Shown here in pieces: positions 1 to 8,617 of a stretch of DNA of 64,000 nucleotides (positions within the stretch are counted from its first letter, which is position 1; each line of letters starts with the position of its first letter). Below the pieces are notes generated by a model. That model was not told where the DNA came from. It did no database searches and saw nothing but the letters and a program-made list of their open reading frames with translations. The DNA is from a virus. The DNA is taken from IMG/VR virus record IMGVR_UViG_3300020185_002701, positions 1 through 64,000 of that record; one strand, written 5' to 3'. Both the position numbers and the translations under genes were made by a program.

Positions 1-1199
1 AGGCTTTCTATTTGTTCTACGTATGGATTTTCTTCTGTGCTCTTTTCCGCATATTGAGCAGCTAGTGTTTCTAAATTGTGTTTATGTTCGTAGGCTTCTT
101 CAATTGTGCTGTAAAACGGATTCTCGCATTCTGGCACTTGCAGCTGCTCTAATTCTGTGCCAAGTTCCTGTAATTCTGTTAACTTTTCTTTCAGATACAG
201 TGTTTCGGCATCCAGCTTCTCTTGCAGTTCTGTCCTGTATTCTGCATGTGTGGTTAAGTGTGCAGTTCCTTGTCCACAAGCAGGGCACACTCCTGCATCA
301 GCATCCGCAATATTACCTGTTAGTTCTGTAATTCTGTTCTGACTTCTGCTAATACTAGTATCCACAGTTTTAACTTCTTTGCTCAGCGTGTCTACCTGTT
401 TCTGCGCCTCTTTGGCTTCACCCAAACACTTATGAGCGTCAATTTCTGCATCTACATCCAACTCAGCTAATGCTGTAAGAGCAGTCTCCATTTGAGATAG
501 CTTGTCTGACTTGTTTTTTTGCCAAGCAGCGCCGCGCATTTCTATATCTTTGATATTTTTCTGTATACGCTTATTGCTTTCTTCCATTGCATTGATGCGT
601 ATCTCTTCTTCTTTGATGCCATCTTTTGTTTGTTTAAGCAACTCTTTTAGTACATCAGCTTTAGCACTTAAATCTGTAATACCTAACAATTGCTCAATCA
701 TAGCTCGCTGATCGTTTGCTCGCAGACTTAGGAAAGGTTCAGTGTAAGTGTTTAGTGCAATAAGCTGCTTGAACATCTCATGCGGAAAGCCAATAATCTT
801 TTCAATCTCTTTTTGTGTTTCACGACTATCGCCTTGCGCATCATCATCTTCTCGCTCAACGCCATCTACTAATAAACGTAATACATTTGGACGCCTTCCT
901 CGCTCAATACGATATTCACGCCCACTCATCTCAAATTCCACAGTGGTAATCATATGTTTACCATTTGTTTTATTGATTAAGTTATCACGCTTGATGTTAG
1001 TGAGAGCCTCACCGTACAGTGCATAACTGAGAGCATTCACAATAGTGGTTTTGCCAGTACCGTTACGACTGCCGTCACCACCCAAGTCCTCGTTATGTCC
1101 GATAACTAATGTGAGTTGACCGTTATCAAAATTAACCGCCTGGGTTTGTGCACCAATACTCATAAAGTTCTTGGCGCTAATATTTTTAATTTTTAGCAT
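1..1199 (-). CDS. gp46: gp46 recombination endonuclease subunit (SbcC/Rad50-like ATPase), 3' end outside window
   Basis: ATPase subunit of the phage Mre11-Rad50-type complex that, with gp47, resects DNA ends for recombination-dependent replication and host DNA degradation. The start ATG at 1199 directly follows the gp47 stop, and 399 codons are visible before the left edge. The protein opens with an SMC-like beta strand (MLKIKNISAKNF). A Walker A motif, GSRNGTGKT, lies at residues 43-51. A coiled-coil arm rich in Glu, Lys and Gln follows, and a zinc-hook motif CPAC lies at residues 305-308. The C-terminal ATPase half (Walker B and signature) lies outside the window. The length so far fits the family, since T4 gp46 is about 560 aa. 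Family assignment is firm; activity is inferred from the family. Confidence 0.95.
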   Translation of the reverse strand, partial: MLKIKNISAKNFMSIGAQTQAVNFDNGQLTLVIGHNEDLGGDGSRNGTGKTTIVNALSYALYGEALTNIKRDNLINKTNGKHMITTVEFEMSGREYRIERGRRPNVLRLLVDGVEREDDDAQGDSRETQKEIEKIIGFPHEMFKQLIALNTYTEPFLSLRANDQRAMIEQLLGITDLSAKADVLKELLKQTKDGIKEEEIRINAMEESNKRIQKNIKDIEMRGAAWQKNKSDKLSQMETALTALAELDVDAEIDAHKCLGEAKEAQKQVDTLSKEVKTVDTSISRSQNRITELTGNIADADAGVCPACGQGTAHLTTHAEYRTELQEKLDAETLYLKEKLTELQELGTELEQLQVPECENPFYSTIEEAYEHKHNLETLAAQYAEKSTEENPYVEQIES

Positions 1200-2216
1200 T
1201 TATACAGTTAGTCCGTTGTAAATGTCAATTAACCTGTTTTTGTTTACAGTGTCGCTTTCGATAGTATCTAGCTGACTTACCACAATAGCATCAACACTTT
1301 CAAACTCTATCTCACCGCCCTGAAATTCTTCTTGCTCTTCTTTGACCTGAATCAATTGTAGTTCACGCACATTATACTGTTCAGCGAACTTTTCTTTTAT
1401 AAAGTTTGCCTCCTCGTAAGATATGCTTATGTTTAATTTTACACGAGCATGGGTGTATTTGTCAAGTAAGTTCTGATGATTGTCCAGTAACTCACTGAGA
1501 CTTAACACTTTATACTTAGGGCAGTCTGGCCAGTTTACATATTGAGGTTCATCCCCCCAAGTTAGGAACATTGCTCCTCTATCATTGTCGCTGACATCAG
1601 CATAGTTATGAGGGAAAGCATTGCCAATGTAGTGTATGTTGCCCTTGTACTGACGTTTGTGAAAGTGTCCACTAAACACATAGTCAGGACCACTGAGGTG
1701 TGTTGAATTAACACCGCCATGGTCAGGCATTTCTACGTGAGCATTCATTCTGAAGTGAGGGAGTTCTAAATGACCAAACAAATATTTGGCTTTGATCTTT
1801 TCCAGTTTACGCCATTCTTCTCCCACCATCCAGGGAATAATAGCAACATCGTCCTGAACAAACCATTCGTCAACCATTACAAAGTTTGATAGGTCTCTGA
1901 TGTACTCCACACTGTTAAGCTCTCGCTTATCACGATAGTACAAGTCGTGGTTGCCAGTGATGAAGTATACTTTCTCAAAGTTGTCGTTAAGACGTTTTAG
2001 GTCTTTGATACTAGCGTTCATAGTTGCTACATTAACACTGGCTCTGTGATGACTCCAATCGCCTAAGAATATACAGGTCTCTGCATTTCTAGCTTTGGCT
2101 TCAGCGATAAACCAGTCCATAAACCTGTGACAATCGTCCAAGTGCAGGCGACTATTTTGCTTTAATCCATAGTGTATGTCAGTAAAGCATGCTGCCGTCT
2201 TAAACAGCTGGTTCAT
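1200..2216 (-). CDS. gp47: gp47 recombination endonuclease subunit (SbcD/Mre11-like nuclease)
   Basis: Calcineurin-like metallophosphoesterase that forms the nuclease half of the gp46/gp47 complex. From the chosen ATG at 2216 the protein has 338 aa and carries the family's metal-binding motifs in order: DIHYG (D13, H15), GDWSHH (from G52), GNHD (88-91) and GHFH (183-186). The frame is open upstream to 2312, but the extra 32 residues overlap the gp55 coding end, show no conserved character and would place the first motif unusually late, so the internal ATG is preferred. It then overlaps the gp55 stop by 17 bp and abuts gp46 with no gap, which fits one translationally coupled operon gp55-gp47-gp46. 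T4 has the same neighbourhood. Confidence 0.95.
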   Translation of the reverse strand: MNQLFKTAACFTDIHYGLKQNSRLHLDDCHRFMDWFIAEAKARNAETCIFLGDWSHHRASVNVATMNASIKDLKRLNDNFEKVYFITGNHDLYYRDKRELNSVEYIRDLSNFVMVDEWFVQDDVAIIPWMVGEEWRKLEKIKAKYLFGHLELPHFRMNAHVEMPDHGGVNSTHLSGPDYVFSGHFHKRQYKGNIHYIGNAFPHNYADVSDNDRGAMFLTWGDEPQYVNWPDCPKYKVLSLSELLDNHQNLLDKYTHARVKLNISISYEEANFIKEKFAEQYNVRELQLIQVKEEQEEFQGGEIEFESVDAIVVSQLDTIESDTVNKNRLIDIYNGLTV

Positions 2217-3087
2217 TATTTCCCTCGATATCTGCTGCTTCTTTACGCACGTTCCTAACCTCTTCTTCGTGTTTAAGTTGTCTGCTATAACTAGGCAAAT
2301 GCCCTTGTTCAATTAATATGTCGTCTTTTATATTTTGACTTCTTTTTTCTAAATTAAGTACTCGAGTAAAACTATTATTAACCGCAGCCGTGTAATACGC
2401 AAACGGATTATCAGATTTTGCTTCATTAAACTGTAAACCCATATAACTTAATTGTACAAGTGCTTGTCCACGCATTTCGTCTACATACGTATACCCTCGC
2501 CAGTTTGCACGATGACTATACCTTTCAACAAGTTTTAAAAACATTGTGCCTAACTTATTCGTAATCCTGCCGTGATCAATTGAGAACTTGCCGTTACTCA
2601 AACTTCCCTGCCAGTGACTACGAACAACTTCACGAATTTTTTTATTTTCTAGATCTGTAATAACGAAATGTTTAAATGGTGGGAAATGTATTTTTGCTTT
2701 TGAGTCAGAAATTGTTTTATGTGTCTTTTTTCTATCTAACTCTTCTGGTATATGGTCAAATGTCATTACTCGAAACACTAATTCATACGTATCTAAACTA
2801 TTAGGATCAACTAAAAAATCCTTTTGTTTAGGTTTATTTCTATAATTAGTTGAATCATATGTCAACATAGCACTAGCATAACTTTCAGATTGCATCTTTG
2901 CTGCTTTATTATTTTTTGCAGTCTGAATATTGCTAAAAATATCTTCAGCAGAGTCCACAATCACATCGTAGTTATTAAATTTTTCTGTATCTTCTGAATA
3001 ACAGTATGTGAGTTTGCTTTTGTGTATTTCTTTTAAAATATCTTTGTTGTTTAAATAATTTATTTTTTTAGGTTTATCCTGGGTCAT
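2200..3087 (-). CDS. gp55: gp55-like RNA polymerase sigma factor for late transcription
   Basis: Small divergent sigma factor that directs host RNA polymerase to TATAAATA-type late promoters. The C-terminal half (about residues 190-270) carries the gp55 core: an Asp/Glu-Met-rich helix, then NPFAYYTAAVNNSFTRVL and a basic KRSQNIKDD stretch, which corresponds to sigma region 2. The 295-aa length clearly exceeds T4 gp55 (185 aa) because of an N-terminal extension of roughly 150 residues of unknown role. The ATG at 3087 is supported by a strong Shine-Dalgarno sequence AAGGAG at 3101-3096. A sigma70-like promoter sits just upstream, and the gene heads the gp47/gp46 operon. The late boxes found throughout this window are its expected targets. 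Confidence 0.85.
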   Translation of the reverse strand: MTQDKPKKINYLNNKDILKEIHKSKLTYCYSEDTEKFNNYDVIVDSAEDIFSNIQTAKNNKAAKMQSESYASAMLTYDSTNYRNKPKQKDFLVDPNSLDTYELVFRVMTFDHIPEELDRKKTHKTISDSKAKIHFPPFKHFVITDLENKKIREVVRSHWQGSLSNGKFSIDHGRITNKLGTMFLKLVERYSHRANWRGYTYVDEMRGQALVQLSYMGLQFNEAKSDNPFAYYTAAVNNSFTRVLNLEKRSQNIKDDILIEQGHLPSYSRQLKHEEEVRNVRKEAADIEGNNEPAV

Positions 3088-3109
3088 ATAACATACTCCT
3101 TAATACATA

Positions 3110-3137
3110 ATTTTACTACATTTTCTATAAAAGTCAA
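3110..3137 (-). promoter_or_regulatory. Sigma70-like early promoter for gp55-gp47-gp46
   Basis: On the minus strand the -35 box TTGACT (3137-3132) is followed by a 16-bp spacer and the -10 box TAAAAT (3115-3110). The start site would be near 3103, just ahead of the AAGGAG ribosome site, giving a very short leader. The -35 region and the bases after it (CTTGACTTT, then AT-AGAA-TG) resemble the promoter at 8994-9022, which supports a shared early-promoter class. Confidence 0.6.
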
Positions 3138-3151
3138 GCAAAACAACGGAT

Positions 3152-3159
3152 TATTTATA
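3152..3159 (-). promoter_or_regulatory. Possible antisense late box (TATAAATA) upstream of gp55
   Basis: A perfect TATAAATA lies on the minus strand 65 bp upstream of the gp55 start. It could allow late autoregulated expression of the gp55 operon. The gap is strongly AT-rich, so chance occurrence is quite possible. Confidence 0.3.
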
Positions 3160-3182
3160 TTAAAACTATGTTTAATAATTCA

Positions 3183-3190
3183 GATAAATA
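3183..3190 (+). promoter_or_regulatory. Late promoter box GATAAATA before gp48
   Basis: GATAAATA lies 25 bp upstream of the gp48 ATG and leaves room for a leader carrying the strong ribosome site AGAGGGGA (3203-3210). It matches the T4 late -10 consensus TATAAATA except for the first base. The same G variant recurs in four other gaps of this window. Confidence 0.7.
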
Positions 3191-3214
3191 CATTTATACT
3201 TTAGAGGGGAGCAG

Positions 3215-4156
3215 ATGTCTTTCGACAATTTTTTTGATAAGAGTAAAAACAGTCTAGGCAGCGTTCTTAGCAATAAGGCTGGAGACGCAATACGTAGTAT
3301 TAATAATCCTATCTTGCGAAATGCTGCTGGCAACCTGTTAAATACTGCATTGCCTGGATTTGGTGGTGGTATTCCTAACTATAGTGATAACAGTTATGGT
3401 GCGGTAATTAGTGAAAAAATCATTAAGAGTATTGCTGAAGCACAAGGAACTATTGCTAATCCATTTCCAACTGATGAGCAAGTAGCATCCAGTACTGCAC
3501 TAGAAAATGCATATGATTGGAGAGCAAGACTACGTCCAAAAAAAGGTGGGGAAGAAACATTTTATGCTGCTAGTATTGAAAACGGAGAAGGTGGTAACGG
3601 ATTTACTGATTACCTAATGCGTCCTATACAAGAAAGCGGCGGTATGGTATGGCAACATACCCCCAGTATTTTTCTCAACGGTACTGCCGATTACGATCAA
3701 AAATACATGCAGGGAATGAATTACCCTATTAATACTTACTTTCACAGTAGGGCACCTGAAATTCCTGTTACTGCTGACTTCACTGCTAATGATCAATATG
3801 AAGCTAGATACATGTTAGCAGTATTAACTTTTTTACGTATTGCTACTAAAGGGTTTTATGGCGATAGTGCAGTTGCAAACGGCAGATATGGCACACCCCC
3901 TCCTGTTATGGTTTTTGAATACTTGGGCGATCACGGCTTTAATAAAGTTCCAGTAGTAGTAACCAACTATCAATTTCAACTAGACAACAATGTAGACTAT
4001 GTGCCTGTAACAGTTCAAGACACTGTGACTTATGTGCCTACAATGGCAAACATATTAGTCACACTGAGTCCCACATTTACACCTACAAAACTACGCAGAA
4101 AGTTTGACCTTCAAGCTGTTGCAAACGGTGCACTTTACAAAGATGGATTTATTTAA
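3215..4156 (+). CDS. gp48: gp48-like baseplate tail-tube cap protein
   Basis: Baseplate protein expected to cap the hub and start tail-tube assembly. The 313-aa protein has a Gly- and Asn-rich N-terminus. Its C-terminal half contains the YMLAVLTFLRIATKGFYG helix, a GTPPPVMVFEYLG strand, VPVVVTNYQFQLDNNVDYV and a terminal YVPTMANILVTLSPTFTPTK segment, typical of the T4 gp48/gp54 tube-like domain. T4 gp48 (364 aa) and gp54 (320 aa) share this fold, so gp54 cannot be excluded; the gp48 call follows usual marine T4-like annotation. The start has a strong ribosome site and follows a late box. The stop overlaps the gp53 start as TAATG, indicating coupled translation. Confidence 0.75.
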   Translation: MSFDNFFDKSKNSLGSVLSNKAGDAIRSINNPILRNAAGNLLNTALPGFGGGIPNYSDNSYGAVISEKIIKSIAEAQGTIANPFPTDEQVASSTALENAYDWRARLRPKKGGEETFYAASIENGEGGNGFTDYLMRPIQESGGMVWQHTPSIFLNGTADYDQKYMQGMNYPINTYFHSRAPEIPVTADFTANDQYEARYMLAVLTFLRIATKGFYGDSAVANGRYGTPPPVMVFEYLGDHGFNKVPVVVTNYQFQLDNNVDYVPVTVQDTVTYVPTMANILVTLSPTFTPTKLRRKFDLQAVANGALYKDGFI

Positions 4157-4461
4157 TGAACTATAATTATAGTAAAGACAGTTTTATGTACAATGCAGAA
4201 AAGATTAACGATATCTTTTTAGGTGTAAACAACTTACCAGCATTACAAAAATCCATTAAAGATGAAGTATATATAATAGGGCACGGGTATGATGAACGTC
4301 CTGATTTACTCGCACATTCAATTTACGGAAAGTCTAGTGTGTGGTGGGTTTTTGCGTTACGAAACCCAGATATTATACAGGATCCTATACGAGATTTTAA
4401 AGCAGGCACAGAAATTATTTTACCGGCAGTAGAATCAGTACAAAAACTAATTGGTGGGTAA
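4156..4461 (+). CDS. gp53: gp53-like baseplate wedge protein
   Basis: Wedge component that in T4 links wedges to the hub. The 101-aa sequence carries the family signature RPDLLAHSIYGKSSVWWVFA, followed by NPDIIQDPIRDFKAGTEIILP, a LysM-like ending common in baseplate wedge/hub linkers of marine phages. It is shorter than T4 gp53 (196 aa) because it lacks the long C-terminal part, as expected for short marine versions. It overlaps gp48 by one base and precedes the hub candidate by 3 bp. Confidence 0.8.
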   Translation: MNYNYSKDSFMYNAEKINDIFLGVNNLPALQKSIKDEVYIIGHGYDERPDLLAHSIYGKSSVWWVFALRNPDIIQDPIRDFKAGTEIILPAVESVQKLIGG

Positions 4462-4464
4462 ATT

Positions 4465-6822
4465 ATGCCAGAATATGCTGTTCCAGTAATTGACGACCCT
4501 TATGTGGGCAAAGTATTTGGGAACATACTAGATTTCTATGATAACCCGTCGTACAATTTACGATTAACAATGGTTAAGCCTGAGTTTGAGGCAAACCCTT
4601 CTGGTCCGCTGGTTGCTCCACCTAGTGGCATTGTTATATTAGCACAAACAGGAGTTACTGGTACACAGATTGACGATTTAGAAATAGATGCTCTGGTAGA
4701 TTCCAGTTTGGGCACTGAATTAAAATGCAGATTTACCATTATACAACCTGGTGCTGCTACTTTTTTAGACGAGATACAATATGCAAAAGCATATCTAGGA
4801 TACGATAATTCTGCTAGTACAACTATGTTTCTCGAAATTCGCTTCCAAGGATATACTACAGACTTTGATGACAACGAAGAAGGCGGAGTACCCCAAGTAA
4901 TACTGGGACCAATAGTTTACAAAATTGATCTCACTGAATTTAGTTTAAGTTTAGATGCAAGTGGCAGTGTTTATGATATGCAGGCAATAATTACCGACAC
5001 TGTTGCTTACAAAGACACTGTTTATCGAACACCTCAAACTATTACGTCTACTGGAGCAACTATAACTGAACACGTAGAATCGTTTGTCACAGCCTTAAAA
5101 GAGTGGCACGAAAATACAACTTCATACGAAGTTTCAGACAAAATAGAAATTGATTTATCAGAGTTAATTGGTGCAAGTTCAAACGGATCTGTGGGAACCA
5201 GTTTAAGCATCATTTCAGATGATTCTTTGATAACCAGCAAAGACAAAGGGCAAGCTGAATCAGTAAATCGTATAATGAACGAGACATGGGATATAAGAAC
5301 AAAACTAGAGCAACAAGCAGCATTAGATGCTGACCCTATTGATAGTGGTACTGCTCCAGAAATACAATTTGACGGCGACAATCTAAGCATAAAAGAAGGA
5401 ACAAGTATAGCAGAGTATATGTATATACTGTTAAGCATGTGTCCAGAGTTTTATACAAAGTGTTCTAGGAAGGAAAATATAGACGACCCTGATAGTCCTG
5501 TAAAAAAAGACCAAGCATTTATTAGCTGGTTTAAAATAGATACCCGAGTAGAACGTTTGGAATTTGATCCTAGTAGAAATGATTACGCTCGCAAATACAC
5601 ATTTGTGCCTCTGCTGTTTAAAACAGCAAATCCAAATGTAGCAGTGGATATACAAGAATTAAATCCAGAATTATCAGATTTAAAAGAAAGGGTAAAACAG
5701 TATAAAGAGAGCGGTAGCTTATTAAAAGCATATGGTTACTTTTTTACAGGCGTAAACGATCAGATATTAAATCTAGATATAAAATATAATAATGGTACTG
5801 GATCAATGCTACCGCCAAAGTATGGTGCAATTGGAGAAGTTAGCCAGACAAGCCAAAATAAGTTAAGTGATTCTACACCAGCAGGTGAAGATACTAGCTT
5901 TGCTGGTAGACTAGACAGTATGTTAGGAAAAGCAAAAGAAAAAGCTGATAAAAACGTGTTCGGTGATTTTGTAGATGCCGTAACTAGTTTACAGTCAGGC
6001 AGTGAAGATATATTGGGCAGTGTGGCAAATCAGTTAGGTAGTGTGTTAGGTCTAACTGATAGCGAAATATTGACTAGAATGGCTGATCGAACAGGACTAA
6101 ATGAATTAGTAGAGCAGGTAAATCAAGAACAAAGAAATTTATTTGGGGGATTGTCGATTAATTCACCTACACTTAACACAGAACCACCTGAAGTTGCAAG
6201 CGCTGGTCCTGGAAGCGGAACATACACTCCTGAACCAAGCGGATATGTGTACAGCACAGACTTTGTTCCTGCTGCCAGCGATAGTGCAGTAGATGCTAGC
6301 ACTCTAGCAGAACTAGGGTATATACCCGGAGGCAGTATACCACCGCTACCAAATAAAGCTGATGCCAGCAAAGATGTTAAAAGTGTAGCCGAAGCAGGAA
6401 CAACCCAGATCGGAAGTACACGAAATAAATTGTTTGGCTTTATCACTGAGCAGCAAAATAGTGTAAACTTTTTACTTGAAATAGATTTAGAATTACGTGG
6501 TGACCCTTGGTTTCTAGCTAGCCAAGATCTTAGCAAGCCCACAGAAGCCAAAGCAAATTTTAAAAGAGATGACAGTTTATTTTTTCTGAGAATAGCAAGC
6601 CCACAAAAAGCTGATCCTGACTGGCGAGACGAAGACAACAATACAGGATATTGGAAATTCGACGGAACAAGTAGAACTTTTAGCGGAGTGTATAAATTCC
6701 AATCTTGCATTAACAAGTTTTCAGGAGGACAATTTTCTGTAACAACAAAAGCAATAAGACTGCACGGGCTAGACGAGCCTGCAACAGAAATTATAGCAGA
6801 AGAGACCGAAACTGATGGCTAA
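4465..6822 (+). CDS. Large baseplate hub protein candidate (gp27-like role)
   Basis: A 785-aa structural protein sits between gp53 and the gp5 spike gene, the place where a gp27-type hub platform would be expected. The N-terminal third is a beta-rich domain (for example the segment after ILGPIVYKIDLTEFSLSLDA, then DTVAYKDTVYRTPQTIT) resembling tail-tube/hub barrels. The middle has WFKIDTRVERLEFDPSRNDYA, an arrangement seen in VgrG/gp27-like hubs. A Ser/Gly/Pro-rich linker at about residues 470-620 follows, then a C-terminal beta domain with many aromatics. The hub role is inferred from position and weak motif character; a homology search could give a different structural assignment. The last 8 bp overlap the gp5 start. 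Confidence 0.5.
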   Translation: MPEYAVPVIDDPYVGKVFGNILDFYDNPSYNLRLTMVKPEFEANPSGPLVAPPSGIVILAQTGVTGTQIDDLEIDALVDSSLGTELKCRFTIIQPGAATFLDEIQYAKAYLGYDNSASTTMFLEIRFQGYTTDFDDNEEGGVPQVILGPIVYKIDLTEFSLSLDASGSVYDMQAIITDTVAYKDTVYRTPQTITSTGATITEHVESFVTALKEWHENTTSYEVSDKIEIDLSELIGASSNGSVGTSLSIISDDSLITSKDKGQAESVNRIMNETWDIRTKLEQQAALDADPIDSGTAPEIQFDGDNLSIKEGTSIAEYMYILLSMCPEFYTKCSRKENIDDPDSPVKKDQAFISWFKIDTRVERLEFDPSRNDYARKYTFVPLLFKTANPNVAVDIQELNPELSDLKERVKQYKESGSLLKAYGYFFTGVNDQILNLDIKYNNGTGSMLPPKYGAIGEVSQTSQNKLSDSTPAGEDTSFAGRLDSMLGKAKEKADKNVFGDFVDAVTSLQSGSEDILGSVANQLGSVLGLTDSEILTRMADRTGLNELVEQVNQEQRNLFGGLSINSPTLNTEPPEVASAGPGSGTYTPEPSGYVYSTDFVPAASDSAVDASTLAELGYIPGGSIPPLPNKADASKDVKSVAEAGTTQIGSTRNKLFGFITEQQNSVNFLLEIDLELRGDPWFLASQDLSKPTEAKANFKRDDSLFFLRIASPQKADPDWRDEDNNTGYWKFDGTSRTFSGVYKFQSCINKFSGGQFSVTTKAIRLHGLDEPATEIIAEETETDG

Positions 6823-8341
6823 AATGGATACTAACAAACAAAGCAGAAAAAACTCTGCATTTAGACAAACAATGAGTAACAATCCGTTGTTCGGAATCTA
6901 TCTTGCGGAAGTTATTAGCACAAAAGATCTAGGTCGAAGTGGCATGATAAAAGTTGAGATACCTAGTATTGGTAAGGATGTAGAATTTACCAGTCAGCAA
7001 TTTGATTGTTTTTGGACCTCGCCGTTTGCAGGCACAACCAATGTGGATAATACTAGTGACAAGCCAATAGAAGGCTACACCACCACTCAAAAATCATATG
7101 GTATGTGGATGGTCCCGCCTGATATCGGTAATTTGCTTTTAGTTGCATTTGCAGATAATAACACAAAGTATCCTTATGTGATTAGTTGTATATATTCAGA
7201 TAAACGACAGCATATGGTGCCTGGTATGCCAGCAGGAAAAAATTTTAGTGATCCTGGACTTGCAATGCCAGTTGCAGAGAAAAACAAATATGACGAACGA
7301 GCAACACATAACGATGCTATAAGAGCAGTAGCAGTTGATTTAGCAGAAGGTATTGTTAAACAAGGGTTAATTAACGATCCTGTACGCGGCGCCGGCACAT
7401 CAGGCGCAAGGAGAGAGTCTCCATCAGAAGTGTTTGGCATACTAACTCCTGGACCAGTTGATCCAGATAACAATCGTGATAGATTAGGTGGCCATCAGTT
7501 TGTAATGGATGATAGTATAGAAAGCCGCTTGATTCGATTGAGAACAGCTGGCGGCGCCCAAATACTTATGGACGACACTACAGGTATAACCTATGTCATA
7601 AACAAGCGAGGAACAGCATGGGTAGAGCTTGGTGCAGATGGTGATGTTAATGTCTATTCAGATACTGACATTAACATGCGAGCAAAAGGTGATTTTAATA
7701 TACGTGCAGATCAAAATGTTAATATTGAAGCAGGACAAAACGTAAACATTAAAGCAGCAGGGGATAACACAGGAACAGAAAACTATACTGGAGATGCTGG
7801 AGAATATACCCCTGCTTCAGGAACTGGAGGTCAAGTTTCTATAGAAGCAAAAGCAGATTTTAATGTGGCTGCTAGTCTGAATGCCAAAGTAACGGCTGCT
7901 ATAGGAGAGATACAACTGATTAGCGGACTAGCAACCAAAAGTGTTAGCTCTGCATTTACAGTATCAACACAAGGCGATTTTGTTGTTGGAGCAGGCGGCA
8001 TGGGTTTAATTAGCGCTGGAAGCATAGCTAGTTTATATGGCGGCGGCAGCACATTTGTTACAGGTTCCACAGTGAATTTAAACAGTTCTTCAGGACCCCA
8101 AATTGGCTCACAAGGAACTTCAATAGCAAACGGAGCTGCTAGTACTCCTAGGGCGCCTGTTATAACAGTACAGAGCTTTTTAGATGCTGCGTTAGAACCA
8201 CCTGAGTTTGTTAGAACTAATGCTTTGTCAGGACAGGCGGCAGCAGCTCCTACTAATGGGGAAAGAACAGGAACACAAAATCAAATAGATACTATAGTAT
8301 CAACTATGCCTACGGCAGAACCTTGGTCTGGCCATCAATAA
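6815..8341 (+). CDS. gp5: gp5-like baseplate hub spike (OB-fold and beta-helix, no recognisable lysozyme domain)
   Basis: Central tail spike that punctures the host outer membrane. Residues about 25-140 form a gp5 OB-fold domain (NPLFGIYLAEVIST, then GMWMVPPDIGNLLLVAFAD). Residues about 230-400 form the spike, with the typical entry GHQFVMDDS, RLRTAGGAQILMDD and repeating strands such as NIRADQNVNIEAGQNVNIKA. T4 gp5 carries a lysozyme domain between these parts; here only about 75 residues of linker are present and no T4-lysozyme-like catalytic region is visible. The start overlaps the previous gene by 8 bp. The 3' end overlaps the opposing small gene by 32 bp. Confidence 0.85.
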   Translation: MAKMDTNKQSRKNSAFRQTMSNNPLFGIYLAEVISTKDLGRSGMIKVEIPSIGKDVEFTSQQFDCFWTSPFAGTTNVDNTSDKPIEGYTTTQKSYGMWMVPPDIGNLLLVAFADNNTKYPYVISCIYSDKRQHMVPGMPAGKNFSDPGLAMPVAEKNKYDERATHNDAIRAVAVDLAEGIVKQGLINDPVRGAGTSGARRESPSEVFGILTPGPVDPDNNRDRLGGHQFVMDDSIESRLIRLRTAGGAQILMDDTTGITYVINKRGTAWVELGADGDVNVYSDTDINMRAKGDFNIRADQNVNIEAGQNVNIKAAGDNTGTENYTGDAGEYTPASGTGGQVSIEAKADFNVAASLNAKVTAAIGEIQLISGLATKSVSSAFTVSTQGDFVVGAGGMGLISAGSIASLYGGGSTFVTGSTVNLNSSSGPQIGSQGTSIANGAASTPRAPVITVQSFLDAALEPPEFVRTNALSGQAAAAPTNGERTGTQNQIDTIVSTMPTAEPWSGHQ

Positions 8342-8525
8342 TCTTATTACTAGTAAGTTCAGCAATCTTTATATAGGCAGCGTATTTTTGTTTTGTTTCT
8401 TCGGCAATTTGAGATCTAAGCAGGTCAATTTCATTGCTCATGCTCACAACTTTTCGTCTGTACATTTCTAATTCTGACTTTTCGTGATTAGCCACTACGG
8501 GGATCTCCAATTCTAATTGTGTCAT
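8310..8525 (-). CDS. Small coiled-coil protein, unknown function
   Basis: A 71-aa reading frame opposite to the structural genes. It begins MTQLELEIPVV, and most of it is a predicted helical coiled coil rich in Glu, Lys, Leu and Ile (SMSNEIDLLRSQIAEETKQK). An AGGA ribosome site lies a few bases upstream of the ATG at 8525. Its end overlaps the gp5 end by 32 bp tail to tail. I do not recognise a family. It lies behind the terminator of the next minus-strand gene, so it would need read-through or its own promoter, which I cannot identify. Confidence 0.55.
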   Translation of the reverse strand: MTQLELEIPVVANHEKSELEMYRRKVVSMSNEIDLLRSQIAEETKQKYAAYIKIAELTSNKIIDGQTKVLP

Positions 8526-8546
8526 ATATACTTATCCTAACCATAT

Positions 8547-8581
8547 AAAAACATTAAAATAAGGGGGCAGTAACTGCCCCC
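8547..8581 (-). terminator. Intrinsic terminator for the minus-strand gene at 8618-8917
   Basis: A perfect 8-bp GC-rich stem (GGGGGCAG/CTGCCCCC, 8563-8581) with a 3-nt loop is followed on the minus strand by TTATTTTAATGTTTTT. The plus-strand side has no T-run, so it is directional. It stands out sharply in this AT-rich genome. Confidence 0.85.
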
Positions 8582-8617
8582 TAGAGGTACGACTATTTAA
8601 TATGGCAAATATTAGAT

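Noticed and set aside
23-1026. Four plus-strand open frames at the left end
   Set aside because: They lie antisense to gp46, whose frame carries Walker A and the zinc hook throughout; none has family motifs or a credible ribosome site.
2217-2312. N-terminal extension of gp47 to 2312
   Set aside because: It lies wholly inside the gp55 end, and the conserved DIHYG motif sits properly only when translation starts at 2216.
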